A stretch of 64,000 nucleotides of DNA, taken from the NCBI RefSeq assembly GCF_035917235.1, contig NZ_CP108423.1, positions 2,421,001-2,485,000 of the forward strand, given 5' to 3'. The notes under the pieces were generated by a model. It did no database searches. It had not been told where the DNA came from and saw only the letters and a list, made by a program, of their open reading frames with translations. A program made the translations under genes and the position numbers. The stretch comes from Streptomyces sp. NBC_01294 (GTDB lineage: Bacteria > Actinomycetota > Actinomycetes > Streptomycetales > Streptomycetaceae). Shown here piece by piece: positions 52,845-63,891 of this stretch. How positions within the stretch are numbered: the stretch's first letter is position 1; every line of letters starts with the position of its first letter.

Positions 52845-55025
52845 TCAGACCGCGTCGGCCTCGGCGGCCGCGAGTTCGGCCGTGATGTCCGCCGGGCGGC
52901 GCCAGCCGCGCTCTCCGCGGGCCAGCAGCCAGGCGGTGGCCTCCTGCGGCGGCATCGCGGCGGCGACCAGCCAGCCCTGCACCGCGTCGCAGCCCAGGTC
53001 CCGCAGCCGCTCCCACGTCTCGTCGTCCTCCACGCCCTCCGCAACGACCAGCAGGCCCAGCGAGTGCGCCAGGTCCACCGTGCAGCGGACGATCTCCGCG
53101 TCCTGCGCGTCGACCGCCAGCCGGCCCACGAACGACCGGTCGATCTTGAGCTCGCTGACCGGCAGGCGGCGCAGGTGGACCAGCGAGGAGTAGCCGGTGC
53201 CGAAGTCGTCCAGGGACATCTTCACGCCGTGGCCCGTGAGCCCGGCCATGGTGTCGGCCGCCCGCTGCGGGTCCTCCAGCAGCACGTGCTCCGTTATCTC
53301 CAGCTGCAGCCCGCTCGCCGGCACTCCGTGGCGGGCCAGTCTCGCGGCGACCGCGCCCGCGAAGCCGGGGGTGTGGACGTCGCGCGGCGAGACGTTGACG
53401 GCGACCGGGACCTTCAGGCCCTGGGCCCGCCACCGCGCCACCTGGGCGAGGGCGGTCTCCAGGACGTACTCCGTCAGGTGCGGCATCAGTCCGGAGGTCT
53501 CGGCGATCGCGATGAACTCGTCCGGGGACACCCGTCCCCGTTCCGGGTGCACCCATCTCACGAGGGCTTCGAGTCCGGCCACCTGGCCGTCGAAGCGGAC
53601 CTTCGGCTGGTAGTGGAGTTCCACTTCGCCGGCGTCGAGGGCCCTGCGGAGGTCGCCGAGGAGGCCCAGGCGGTCGGGGGTGTTGCTGTCCCGCTTGGAC
53701 TCGTACACCTCCACGCCCGTACGGTCGCGCTTCGCCTGGTACATGGCCACGTCCGCGCGCCGCAGCAGCCCCTCCGCGTCCAGCGCGTGGTCGGGGAAGA
53801 CGGCGAGGCCGGCGCTGGCCTCCAGGACGAGCGTGAGGCCGTCCAGGTCGAGGGGGGAGCTGAGCTCGGCGACCAGGTGGCGGGCGATGCGCTGGGCGCT
53901 GGTGGTGGAATCGGCGACGGGGAGCAGGACCGCGAACTCGTCGCCGCCGAGCCGGGCGGCCTCGGCGTCCTCGGGCAGGGCCTGGCGCAGCCGGTCGGCG
54001 ATCTGGAGGAGCAGGCGGTCGCCCGCCAGGTGGCCCAGGGTGTCGTTGACCGCGCGGAAGCGGTCCAGGTCGATCAGCACAAGAGCTGCCCGGGTGCCCA
54101 AACGTTCAGCCTCGTCCAGAGCCGACCAGGCCCGCTCCAGCAGCCACTGCCGGTTCGGCAGCCCGGTCAGGGGATCGCGCAGCTGCTCCTCGGCGCGCGC
54201 CCGGGCGATCCACAGGGTGGAGTCCAGCGCGATCAGGGGTACGGCGAACAGCGGCAGCAGCACCGGCTGCGTGACCGCGACGACACAGATGAGGGGGGCG
54301 ATGCCGAGCAGCGCCACGGCTACTAACGCCTGCCGGAGCAGCGCGGTGCGGGCGACGGTGGGCAGGCCGCTGCCGCGGCGGGACAGGGCGATCCAGAGCA
54401 GGAAGCGGGTGACGGCGAGGTAGGCGACGGCGACGAGGACGACCTCGGGGACCGCCTCCAGTCCCCAGCCGGTGGGCAGCCAGGGGGTCTCGACCGTGGG
54501 CGTCACGCCGAAGGCGCCGAGGACGAGGGCGCCCGCGCCGATGCCGAGGATGTCCACGGCGCCGTGCAGCAGCCCCTGCCGCCAGCGGTGCCGGCGCGCG
54601 GCCCCGACCAGGGAGACCACGGCGAGGGAGACCAGTCCCGCGGGCACCCATCCGTAGAGGAGGAGCACGCCGAGGGTGAGCGCGGCGCCCGAACCGGTGC
54701 CGCCCCACCAGCGGTCGCGGCCCAGGGCGACCAGGTGGCCGACGATGATGCCGGTGAGGAGGGCCAGCGCCCAGCCGACCGGGCCGCCGGGGAACAGCGC
54801 ATGACTGCCGTTCAGCGCGGACACGATGCCGGCGCCGAGCACCACGACCGCGAGGCCCACGACGAGGAAGGGCAGCACTCCGCGCCGTTCCTGCCCACCC
54901 GTGCCGGTGTCGATCGGTCGGGTCTCCGGTGTCCTGCCTCCCAGGACACCGAGCCTGCCCGCCCGCATGGACGGGATTTCCCCGCCGAACTCAGGTGACG
55001 GGTCGGCGCTTTCGGTGGGTTTCAT
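52845..55025 (-). CDS. rmdB: Membrane GGDEF-EAL c-di-GMP enzyme (RmdB-like)
   Basis: 726 residues. About eight N-terminal membrane helices, an intact GGDEF at 360-364 (RLGGDEFAVL) and an intact EAL at 486-488 (GLEALVRW), with the Mg and base motifs VNVSPRD, LEITEH and DDFGTGYSSL. It should both make and hydrolyse c-di-GMP or act mainly as a phosphodiesterase. Position next to gatCAB and ligA fits S. coelicolor RmdB (SCO5495, from memory), a regulator of morphological differentiation. The ATG at 55025 (MKPTES) follows AGAGG; a longer frame starts at 55061. Leu234 is a TTA codon. Confidence 0.93.
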   Translation of the reverse strand: MKPTESADPSPEFGGEIPSMRAGRLGVLGGRTPETRPIDTGTGGQERRGVLPFLVVGLAVVVLGAGIVSALNGSHALFPGGPVGWALALLTGIIVGHLVALGRDRWWGGTGSGAALTLGVLLLYGWVPAGLVSLAVVSLVGAARRHRWRQGLLHGAVDILGIGAGALVLGAFGVTPTVETPWLPTGWGLEAVPEVVLVAVAYLAVTRFLLWIALSRRGSGLPTVARTALLRQALVAVALLGIAPLICVVAVTQPVLLPLFAVPLIALDSTLWIARARAEEQLRDPLTGLPNRQWLLERAWSALDEAERLGTRAALVLIDLDRFRAVNDTLGHLAGDRLLLQIADRLRQALPEDAEAARLGGDEFAVLLPVADSTTSAQRIARHLVAELSSPLDLDGLTLVLEASAGLAVFPDHALDAEGLLRRADVAMYQAKRDRTGVEVYESKRDSNTPDRLGLLGDLRRALDAGEVELHYQPKVRFDGQVAGLEALVRWVHPERGRVSPDEFIAIAETSGLMPHLTEYVLETALAQVARWRAQGLKVPVAVNVSPRDVHTPGFAGAVAARLARHGVPASGLQLEITEHVLLEDPQRAADTMAGLTGHGVKMSLDDFGTGYSSLVHLRRLPVSELKIDRSFVGRLAVDAQDAEIVRCTVDLAHSLGLLVVAEGVEDDETWERLRDLGCDAVQGWLVAAAMPPQEATAWLLARGERGWRRPADITAELAAAEADAV
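54324..54326 (-). promoter_or_regulatory. In-frame TTA (bldA) codon in the RmdB-like gene
   Basis: Leu codon 234 (LLRQALVAVA) is TTA, in frame with start 55025 (699 nt). Translation should need the bldA tRNA. Confidence 0.85.
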
Positions 55026-55421
55026 GCCCGTACCTCTCACAGCCGGCGATGCCGATGTCACGCGATGGCCCCGATGTCATGCCACCACGGCCGACATCGC
55101 ATCCTGCAGCCGTGCACGACAGGCGCACCCCTCAACAGTAGGACGCGCAAGGCTTCCAGGGGCAGCGGTCGGCAGTGGTTGCCCGAATGCGACCCAGCCA
55201 TCCTCATCAGTACGGTATCCGCCGAACGGGTGAGTTTGGACCGGGCCCCCCTCATCACCCATCCGATGATCCGACAGGTCACCGCCCTGCGACCAGCCTT
55301 GTACCGGCCGTTTACCACCGTCCGCCGCGCCTGGCGTGCGCCCGCCCGTACGGCCGCACGCCACGCATCCGTTCGCCTTCGCTACTCCCCTTCGGCGATT
55401 CCCCTCCCGTACTGCTCGGTA
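55026..55421. other. 396-bp intergenic region ligA-rmdB
   Basis: It holds the 3' end of ligA and presumably the rmdB promoter. On the minus strand GATACCGTACTGAT near 55208-55221 offers a possible -10 (TACCGT or TACTGA) but no matching -35. Short ORFs here have poor codon use and no ribosome sites. No terminator hairpin of the usual strength follows ligA. Confidence 0.45.
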
Positions 55422-57653
<2,232 letters not shown>

Positions 57654-58637
57654 TCACTCAGGGTTGTCGGCGAGCGACCTCGCCGCCCTGACGCAATGGG
57701 CCTGCACCGCGCGGGCGTAGGCGGGCGAAGCACCCGCCAGACCGCACGACGGGGTGACCACGACGGACTCCGCCAGAGTCCCCGGGGCCAGCCCCAGCCT
57801 GCGCCAAAGCTTCCTGACACCCATGACGCTACCGGCAGGGTCCGACAACGGGGCGTCGGTGCCCGGCACCACTCCGGCGAAGAGTTTCGCACCGCCTTCG
57901 ACGGCCTCGCCGATGGCGTCCTCCTCGCGCTCGGTGAGCAAGGAGAAATCGAACGACACGCCTGTGGCGCCGGCCCGCCGCAGCAGCCCGAAGGGGACCT
58001 CGGGCGCGCAGGAGTGCACGACGACCTCCCCGTCGTGGACGGCGAACAGGTCGCGCAGCGCGCCCTCGACCACCTGCCGGTCGACGGCGCGGTAGGTGCG
58101 GTAGCCGCTCGCGGAGCGGACCCGGCCGAGCAGGACCGCCGTCAGGGACGGTTCGTCGATCTGCAGCACGACGTCGGCGCCGGGAATGCGTCTGCGCACG
58201 TCGGCCAGGTGCTCGCGCAGTCCCTCGGCCAGCGACCCGGCGAGGTCCCGGCAGGCCCCCGCGTCCTGCAGCATGGCCTCGCCGCCGTGCATCTCCAGGG
58301 CGGCGGCGAGGGTCCACGGCCCGACGGCCTGGACCTTGAGCTTCCCCGTGTACCCCTGGGTGAACTCCTCCAGCGCGTCGAGGTCCTCCCCGAGCCAGGA
58401 GCGGGCCCGCTTCGAGTCCCGCCCGGGACGGTCGCTGATCCGCCAGCCGCTGGGCTCGACGTGGGCGTACATGTCGACGAGCAGGCCGAGGGAGCGGCCG
58501 ATCATGTCGGCGCCGGGGCCCCGGGCGGGCAGCTCGGGGAGGTACGGGAACTCCTCGAAGGATCCGGTGACGGTCTTCGCGGCCTCGCGGGCGTCGCCGC
58601 CGGGCAGCGAACCGACGCCGGTGGCGCTCGCGGTCAT
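57654..58637 (-). CDS. Stand-alone MetE C-terminal-domain-like protein
   Basis: 327 residues, about half of cobalamin-independent methionine synthase (MetE); only the C-terminal UROD-like barrel is present. Zinc ligands His208 and Cys210 (VVHSCAP) and Cys298 (TPSCGLAG) are kept, with QIDEP at 160-164. Archaeal-type core enzymes of this kind use B12 proteins as methyl donor; whether this one makes methionine is unknown. It starts at ATG 58637 overlapping the SDR stop (ATGA), and its own stop is 30 nt before ligA. Confidence 0.85.
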   Translation of the reverse strand: MTASATGVGSLPGGDAREAAKTVTGSFEEFPYLPELPARGPGADMIGRSLGLLVDMYAHVEPSGWRISDRPGRDSKRARSWLGEDLDALEEFTQGYTGKLKVQAVGPWTLAAALEMHGGEAMLQDAGACRDLAGSLAEGLREHLADVRRRIPGADVVLQIDEPSLTAVLLGRVRSASGYRTYRAVDRQVVEGALRDLFAVHDGEVVVHSCAPEVPFGLLRRAGATGVSFDFSLLTEREEDAIGEAVEGGAKLFAGVVPGTDAPLSDPAGSVMGVRKLWRRLGLAPGTLAESVVVTPSCGLAGASPAYARAVQAHCVRAARSLADNPE

Positions 58638-59323
58638 CGGCCCGGCCTGACGCTCAGGTCGTTGACCTCGGCGTCGCGGGGCAGGTCGACGGCCATGACG
58701 ATGGTGGTGGCCACCGACTCGGGGTCGATCCAGTCGGCGGGGTCGTACTCCTTGCCCTCCTGGGAGTGCACCTTGGCCTGCATGGGGCTGGCGGTCCGGC
58801 CCGGGTAGACGGAGGTGACGCGGATGCCGTTGGCCCGCTCCTCCGCGCGCAGCGAGTCGGCGAGGGCCTTCAGCCCGTGCTTGGAGGCGGCGTACGCGCT
58901 CCAGTCGGCGTGCGCGGTGAGGCCGGCGCCGGAGTTCACGAAGACGACGGTGGCCCTGGAGGCGCGCAGGGTGGGCAGCAGCAGCCGGGTGACCTCGGCG
59001 GGGGCGATCAGGTTCACGTTGAGCTGCTGGTGCCAGGTCTTGGGCCGCAGGTCCCCCACGGGTCCGAGGTCGACGATCCCGGCGATGTGCAGCAGGGAGT
59101 CGATGCGCTCGGGGATCGCCTGCTTGGAGAAGGCCCACGAGAGCCGGTCGGGATCGGCGAGGTCGCCCACGAGGGCCCGGGAGCCGGGGTAGCGCTCGAC
59201 GAGCTGCTTTCCGCGGGCGGCGTCACGGGCGAGGAGGACGAGGTCGTCGCCGCGGGCGTGCAGCCGGGTCGCGACGGCGGCGCCGATGCCGGATCCGGCA
59301 CCGGTGATCAGGTGAGTAGCCAT
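58634..59323 (-). CDS. Short-chain dehydrogenase/reductase
   Basis: 229 residues, classical SDR. The NAD(P) motif TGAGSGIG is at about 8-15 and the catalytic Tyr/Lys pair in YAASKHG, with Ser upstream in VNSGAGL. ATG 59323 (MATHLITG) is chosen; ATG 59332 is in frame. The substrate is unknown. Overlaps the MetE-like gene by 4 nt. Confidence 0.92.
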   Translation of the reverse strand: MATHLITGAGSGIGAAVATRLHARGDDLVLLARDAARGKQLVERYPGSRALVGDLADPDRLSWAFSKQAIPERIDSLLHIAGIVDLGPVGDLRPKTWHQQLNVNLIAPAEVTRLLLPTLRASRATVVFVNSGAGLTAHADWSAYAASKHGLKALADSLRAEERANGIRVTSVYPGRTASPMQAKVHSQEGKEYDPADWIDPESVATTIVMAVDLPRDAEVNDLSVRPGR

Positions 59324-59354
59324 ACCGCCCATGCTCGCACCCCTGCGGGTGCCG

Positions 59355-60317
59355 TCACTCCGAAGGCCGAAGGCCGGCGGCCGCGGCGTGGGCCGCCTCG
59401 ATGACAGAACGGGCGACGGCCGCCTCGGCCGCCGCGACCCCGGGGGAAAAGCCCTGGCCGACGACCCAGTGCGGGTGCGCCGCGACGATCCGGGCCCGCG
59501 TGTCGCCCCGCGGCCCGGCCCACCGCTCCAGGGCGTGGTCCCGTACTTCGGCCAGCGCGGCGGCGCGGTCCGGCGCGGGCGGGGCGAAGCGGCCGCCGGA
59601 GGCCCGCACGTGCTCGGCCCAGCGGTCCTCCCAGAACTCCACGGTCCAGCCGGGCCAGCGGGCGGTGGGCGTACGGGCGTGCGACCGGGCCGTGTTCAGC
59701 CACCAGCCGACCCGGCGCCGCTCCGGGTCCACGTGGATGCCGGCGTCCGCCCGCAGCCGGTGGCTTCCGTGGTCCGCGGCGCCCCGGAGCCGGTCCAGCA
59801 GGGCAGGCCCCTCCTCGACCGGATGGTCACCGATGCCGGCGAGGACGTGGCAGCGTTCCCGGCCGACGGTGACCACGGCCACCATCGGGTCGGGGTCGTC
59901 GAACTCCTCGTCGTCCGGCTCCAGCACCGGGCCGGGGCACGCGGCAGCCGGTATCTCCTCGGGGTCGAGGCCGAGGTGGGCGCGCAGCCCGGTCTGGCCG
60001 TCGTAGAGCCAGCGCACCTCCCATCCGGGCCAGGCGTGCCGCAGCAGCTCCAGGGTGGCGGCCCGGGTGCGCAGGGAGGCGACGGGTCCCTCCCAGGCGA
60101 AGAACAGCAGGAGCCGGCGGGTCTGGTCGGCGAGGACGCCCGCCTCGACCATGTCGTCGGGGTACCAGTCGTCCTCCCTGACGTGGCCACGCAGGAACGG
60201 AAGCACCGCCTGCGGCCCGGCCAGCAGGTCGAGGTCGAGGCCCACCGCGCCGTAGGAGGAGCGGTGGCGGGTGTGCCCCCCGGGGCCCGAGAGCACGAAC
60301 ACGGCCCGGTTGCCCAT
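59355..60317 (-). CDS. Hypothetical protein, Trp/Asp-rich, unknown function
   Basis: 320 residues without a recognised family. It begins MGNRAVFVLSGPGGHTRHRS, has repeated WPGW motifs (AWPGWEVRWLYDG, RWPGWTVEFWEDRW) suggesting two similar halves, and ends in an Ala-rich helix. No signal peptide or membrane helix. It starts 2 nt after the DUF1330 stop codon on the same strand and ends 31 nt before the SDR gene, so it belongs to the ligA run. Confidence 0.8.
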   Translation of the reverse strand: MGNRAVFVLSGPGGHTRHRSSYGAVGLDLDLLAGPQAVLPFLRGHVREDDWYPDDMVEAGVLADQTRRLLLFFAWEGPVASLRTRAATLELLRHAWPGWEVRWLYDGQTGLRAHLGLDPEEIPAAACPGPVLEPDDEEFDDPDPMVAVVTVGRERCHVLAGIGDHPVEEGPALLDRLRGAADHGSHRLRADAGIHVDPERRRVGWWLNTARSHARTPTARWPGWTVEFWEDRWAEHVRASGGRFAPPAPDRAAALAEVRDHALERWAGPRGDTRARIVAAHPHWVVGQGFSPGVAAAEAAVARSVIEAAHAAAAGLRPSE

Positions 60318-60319
60318 CG

Positions 60320-60664
60320 TCAGAGTCCCGCGGCCTCGCGCAGGGCGGCGGCCGTCTTCCTGGCGTCGTAGTCGGCCGGGACGCCCTCGACGAGGATGAC
60401 CTCGCCCTGGATGTGGGCGGTGCGCAGCGGGAGGAGGGCCCGGTAGGCGGGCGAGTCGTACCAGGCGCGGGCCCGGTCCATGTCCGGGAAGCCGATGACG
60501 ACGACCGTGCCGGGCCAGGGGCCCTCCTTGACCTCGACCTCCTTGCCGTGGACGAGGAAGCGGCCGCCGAAGGGGTCCATCGTGGCCTGGATCTCCTCGA
60601 TGTAGCGGAGGATGTCCTCGTTCATCGTGTCGGGACGGATGTGGCCGATGGCGTACGCGGTCAT
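60320..60664 (-). CDS. DUF1330-family protein
   Basis: 114 residues, alpha/beta barrel fold of the DUF1330/dimeric ferredoxin-like group. FLVHGKEVEVKEG, VVIGFPDMDRARAWYDSPAY and GEVILVEG are typical. Function unknown. First gene of the run down to ligA; ATG 60664 follows GAGGGAGAAG. Confidence 0.88.
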   Translation of the reverse strand: MTAYAIGHIRPDTMNEDILRYIEEIQATMDPFGGRFLVHGKEVEVKEGPWPGTVVVIGFPDMDRARAWYDSPAYRALLPLRTAHIQGEVILVEGVPADYDARKTAAALREAAGL

Positions 60665-60753
60665 GGTCTTCTCCCTCGTCGACCGGGCCCGTCGGTGCGG
60701 GCTGTTGATCCGATCCTGTCAGGGCGCGGCCACGGCGGCGATTACCTGCGGGG

Positions 60754-61719
60754 TCATGCGGAGGCGGGCTGGAACGTGCGCCGGTAGGCGATCGGGGAGA
60801 CGCCGAGGGTCGCACGCATGTGCTGGCGCAGGGAGTTGGCGGAGCCGAAGCCGGACCGGTGGGCGACGAGGTCGACCGGCAGGTCGCTGTCCTCCAGCAA
60901 GTGGCGGGCCACCTCGAGGCGTTGGGCGGTGAGCCACTGCACCGGGGTCATCCCGACCTCGTCGCGGAACCGCCGGGTGAAGGTGCGCAGGCTCATCCGG
61001 GCGTGGGCGGCGAGTTCGGCGAGGGTGACCGGCTCGGCGAGGCGCTCCAGGGCCCAGGCCCGGGTGGCGGTGGTGGTGGCGACGGTGGGCTCGGGAACGG
61101 GCCGGTCGATGTACTGGGCCTGTCCGCCGTCGCGCCAGGGCGGTACGACGCACAGCCGCGCGGCGCGGTTGGCGACGGCGGATCCGTGGTCGCGGCGGAT
61201 CATGTAGAGGCAGAGGTCGACGCCGGCGGCCACGCCCGCGGAGGTGAGGATGTCGCCGTCGTCGACGAAGAGGACGTCCTCGTCGAGCCGGACGCGCGGG
61301 AAGCCCCGCTGGAACTCGACCGCGTGCAGCCAGTGCGTGGTGGCGGGCCTGCCGTCGAGCAGCCCGGCGGCGGCGAGCACGTAGGAGCCGGTGCACAGGG
61401 AGACGATCCGGGTGCCGGGCCTGATCCCGGCGAGGGCGTCCGCCAGCGCCTGTGACAGGGGGGCGCCGTGGACGAGCTCGTCCATGGAGTCCGTGGGCGG
61501 GATGATCACGGTGTCGGCTGCGGCGAGGGCCTCGGGGCCCGCCGAGACGCCGATCGTGAAGCCCGCGTCGCTGGTCACGGGCTGCCCGTCGGCGGTGCAG
61601 ACGGTCAGCTCGTAGAGCGGCGCACCGGCCTCGTCGAAGGCGTTCCCGAAGACCCGGGAGGGGATCCCGAGCTCGAACGGGGGGACGCCGTCGAGGGCCA
61701 GTACTGCGATCCGATGCAT
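60754..61719 (-). CDS. GlxA-family AraC-type regulator (DJ-1/PfpI plus HTH)
   Basis: 321 residues. The N-terminal DJ-1/PfpI-like domain (about 1-170) has the nucleophile-elbow-like SLCTGSYVLAAAG, but catalysis is not expected in this family; the C-terminal AraC domain has two HTHs (LAELAAHARMSLRTFTRRF; VDLVAHRSGFGSANSLRQHM). GlxA in S. coelicolor governs morphogenesis, but this is a general family match only. It is divergent from a quinone-oxidoreductase-like gene and shares a dyad with it. Confidence 0.9.
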   Translation of the reverse strand: MHRIAVLALDGVPPFELGIPSRVFGNAFDEAGAPLYELTVCTADGQPVTSDAGFTIGVSAGPEALAAADTVIIPPTDSMDELVHGAPLSQALADALAGIRPGTRIVSLCTGSYVLAAAGLLDGRPATTHWLHAVEFQRGFPRVRLDEDVLFVDDGDILTSAGVAAGVDLCLYMIRRDHGSAVANRAARLCVVPPWRDGGQAQYIDRPVPEPTVATTTATRAWALERLAEPVTLAELAAHARMSLRTFTRRFRDEVGMTPVQWLTAQRLEVARHLLEDSDLPVDLVAHRSGFGSANSLRQHMRATLGVSPIAYRRTFQPASA

Positions 61720-61753
61720 GGCCAGATTCTGTCACATGGTGGCCGTCTGGCCA
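61719..61753. promoter_or_regulatory. Dyad TGGCCAGA-N19-TCTGGCCA at the AraC start
   Basis: Perfect 8-bp inverted repeat, one arm overlapping the regulator's start codon (61717-61719), the other 70 bp before the divergent reductase gene. Suggests autoregulation or control of both genes. Confidence 0.55.
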
Positions 61754-61822
61754 ATACCACGGCATGCCTCCGGAGCCGAAGGTGTAGCCACGGCAACACC
61801 GGACACACCCGAGGAGAAACAC

Positions 61823-62746
61823 ATGCGCGCCATCGTCGTCAGCCAGTGGGGCGGACCCGAGGTACTGACCGAGTCCGAGCTGGACCGGCCGGAGCCGGCC
61901 ATCGGCGAGATCCTGGTACGGGTCCACGCGGCCGGGGTGAACCCCGTCGACTGGAAGACCCGGGCCAGCGGCGCCCTGATCCCCTGGGGGCCGGTGCCGC
62001 AGGTCGGCTGGGACGTGTCCGGCACGGTCGAGGCCGTCGGACCGGGCGTGACCTTCCACCGGGTGGGCGACGAGGTCTACGGGATGCCCCGCTTCCCGCA
62101 GCAGGCCGGCGCCTACGCGGAGTACGTGACCGCTCCCGCCCGGCACTTCGCCCGCAAGCCCGCCTCGCTGGACCACGTGGAGGCCGCCGCGCTGCCGCTG
62201 GCGGCGCTGACCGCCTGGCAGGCGCTGGTGGACACCGCCGGAGTCTCGGCCGGCCAGCGCGTACTGGTGCACGCCGCGGCCGGCGGCGTCGGCCACCTGG
62301 CCGTGCAGATCGCCAAGGCCCGCGGCGCGTACGTGATCGGCACCGCGAGCGCGGCCAAGCACGACCTGCTCCGCGACCTCGGCGCCGACGAGCTGATCGA
62401 CTACCGCACCACGGACTTCGAGGACGTCGTCTCGGACGTGGACATCGTGATCGACGCCATCGGCGGGGATTACGGGCAGCGCTCGCTGAAGGTGCTGAAG
62501 CCGGGCGGCCACCTGGTGACCCTGCCCGGCCCCGACGGCATCCCGGCCGACGCGCAGGGCGTGCAGGCCGCCTGGGTCATCGTGGAGCCGGACCTGAAGG
62601 GCCTGGAGGAGATCGCGGCCCTGGTCGAGCAGGGCCTGCTGAAGCCGCTGATCGACACGGTCCTGCCGCTGGAGCAGGCCGCGAAGGCCCACGAGCTCGG
62701 CGAGCAGGGCCGTACCACCGGCAAGATCGTCCTGACGGTGGTCTGA
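61823..62746 (+). CDS. Zinc-free quinone oxidoreductase-like MDR protein
   Basis: 307 residues. MRAIVVSQWGGPEVL opens the family; AAAGGVGHLAVQIAKARG at about 150-167 is the NADPH Rossmann motif and VIDAIGGDYGQRSL the later contact. No zinc ligands. The ATG at 61823 follows GAGGAGAAA. Its stop is only 11 nt from the mnmA stop on the other strand. The substrate is probably a quinone or enone. Confidence 0.9.
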   Translation: MRAIVVSQWGGPEVLTESELDRPEPAIGEILVRVHAAGVNPVDWKTRASGALIPWGPVPQVGWDVSGTVEAVGPGVTFHRVGDEVYGMPRFPQQAGAYAEYVTAPARHFARKPASLDHVEAAALPLAALTAWQALVDTAGVSAGQRVLVHAAAGGVGHLAVQIAKARGAYVIGTASAAKHDLLRDLGADELIDYRTTDFEDVVSDVDIVIDAIGGDYGQRSLKVLKPGGHLVTLPGPDGIPADAQGVQAAWVIVEPDLKGLEEIAALVEQGLLKPLIDTVLPLEQAAKAHELGEQGRTTGKIVLTVV

Positions 62747-62763
62747 CCGGACGCCCGTCAGAC
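62741..62763. terminator. Short hairpin containing both converging stop codons
   Basis: GTCTGAC and GTCAGAC (7-bp perfect arms, 9-nt loop). The TGA of the reductase is in one arm and the TGA of mnmA, on the opposite strand, is in the other. It may act as a weak bidirectional terminator. Confidence 0.5.
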
Positions 62764-63891
62764 GGAGGCGGCCGCGGTCCGCGCCGTCGTCGCGATGGTG
62801 GCGGAGCCGACCACGCGGGTGCCGTCGTAGAGCACGATCGCCTGGCCGGGGGCCACGCCGCGGACGGGCTCGGAGAAGGAGACGCGCAGCTCGCCGTCCA
62901 CGAGCTCGGCGAAGACCTCGGTCTCGCCGCCGTGGGCGCGCAGCTGGGCGGTGTACGTGCCCGGGGCGGCGGCCGTGGAGCCGCACCAGCGGGGGCGGAT
63001 CGCGGTGAGGGCGGTGACGTCGAGGGCCTCGACGGGACCGACGGTGACCGTGTTGTTCACCGGGGAGATGTCGAGGACGTAGCGCGGCTTGCCGTCGGCG
63101 GCCGGGTGGCCGATGCGCAGGCCCTTGCGCTGGCCGATGGTGAAGCCGAAGGCGCCCTCGTGGGTGCCGATCTTCTCGCCGGCCTCGTCGACGATGTCGC
63201 CCTCGGCCTTGCCCAGGCGGTTCGCGAGGAAGCCCTGGGTGTCGCCGTCGGCGATGAAGCAGATGTCATGGCTGTCGGGCTTCTTCGCGACGGCGAGGCC
63301 CCGCCGCTCGGCCTCGGCGCGGATCTCTTCCTTGGTGGTGAGGGTGTCACCGAGCGGGAAGAGGGCGTGGGCCAGCTGCTTCTCGTCCAGGACCCCGAGG
63401 ACGTAGGACTGGTCCTTGGCCATGTCGGAGGCGCGGTGCAGCTCGCGGGCGCCGTCCTCCTTGAGCACGACGGTGGCGTAGTGGCCGGTGCAGACGGCGT
63501 CGAAGCCCAGCGCGAGGGCCTTGTCGAGCAGCGCCGCGAACTTGATCTTCTCGTTGCAGCGCAGGCAGGGGTTCGGGGTGCGGCCGGCCTCGTACTCGGA
63601 GATGAAGTCCTCGACCACGTCCTCGCGGAAGCGCTCGGCCAGGTCCCAGACGTAGAACGGGATGCCGATGACGTCGGCGGCGCGGCGCGCGTCGCGGGAG
63701 TCCTCGATGGTGCAGCAGCCGCGGGCGCCGGTCCGGAAGGACTGCGGGTTCGCGGAGAGCGCCAGGTGGACGCCGGTCACGTCGTGCCCGGCTTCGACCG
63801 CGCGGGCGGCGGCGACGGCGGAGTCCACGCCGCCGGACATGGCGGCCAGGACACGAAGGGGGCGGGCGGTGCGCGGCAGGTTCTCAGTCAT
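62758..63891 (-). CDS. mnmA: tRNA-specific 2-thiouridylase
   Basis: 377 residues. It activates and thiolates U34 of Glu, Gln and Lys tRNAs. The PP-loop ATP site SGGVDS is at 19-24; catalytic Cys109 (TPNPCLRCN) and Cys211 (SHDICFI) are at the expected spacing. The C-terminal barrel ends in [15 protein letters not shown] 63891 follows GGACGG; the in-frame extension to 63960 lacks a site. The region upstream to the window end (63892-64000) has no complete gene. Confidence 0.96.
   Translation of the reverse strand: MTENLPRTARPLRVLAAMSGGVDSAVAAARAVEAGHDVTGVHLALSANPQSFRTGARGCCTIEDSRDARRAADVIGIPFYVWDLAERFREDVVEDFISEYEAGRTPNPCLRCNEKIKFAALLDKALALGFDAVCTGHYATVVLKEDGARELHRASDMAKDQSYVLGVLDEKQLAHALFPLGDTLTTKEEIRAEAERRGLAVAKKPDSHDICFIADGDTQGFLANRLGKAEGDIVDEAGEKIGTHEGAFGFTIGQRKGLRIGHPAADGKPRYVLDISPVNNTVTVGPVEALDVTALTAIRPRWCGSTAAAPGTYTAQLRAHGGETEVFAELVDGELRVSFSEPVRGVAPGQAIVLYDGTRVVGSATIATTARTAAASV

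Noticed and set aside
55058..55318. 86-residue minus-strand ORF between ligA and rmdB
   Set aside because: Poor codon bias, no ribosome site, Arg/Cys/Trp-rich; most likely chance.
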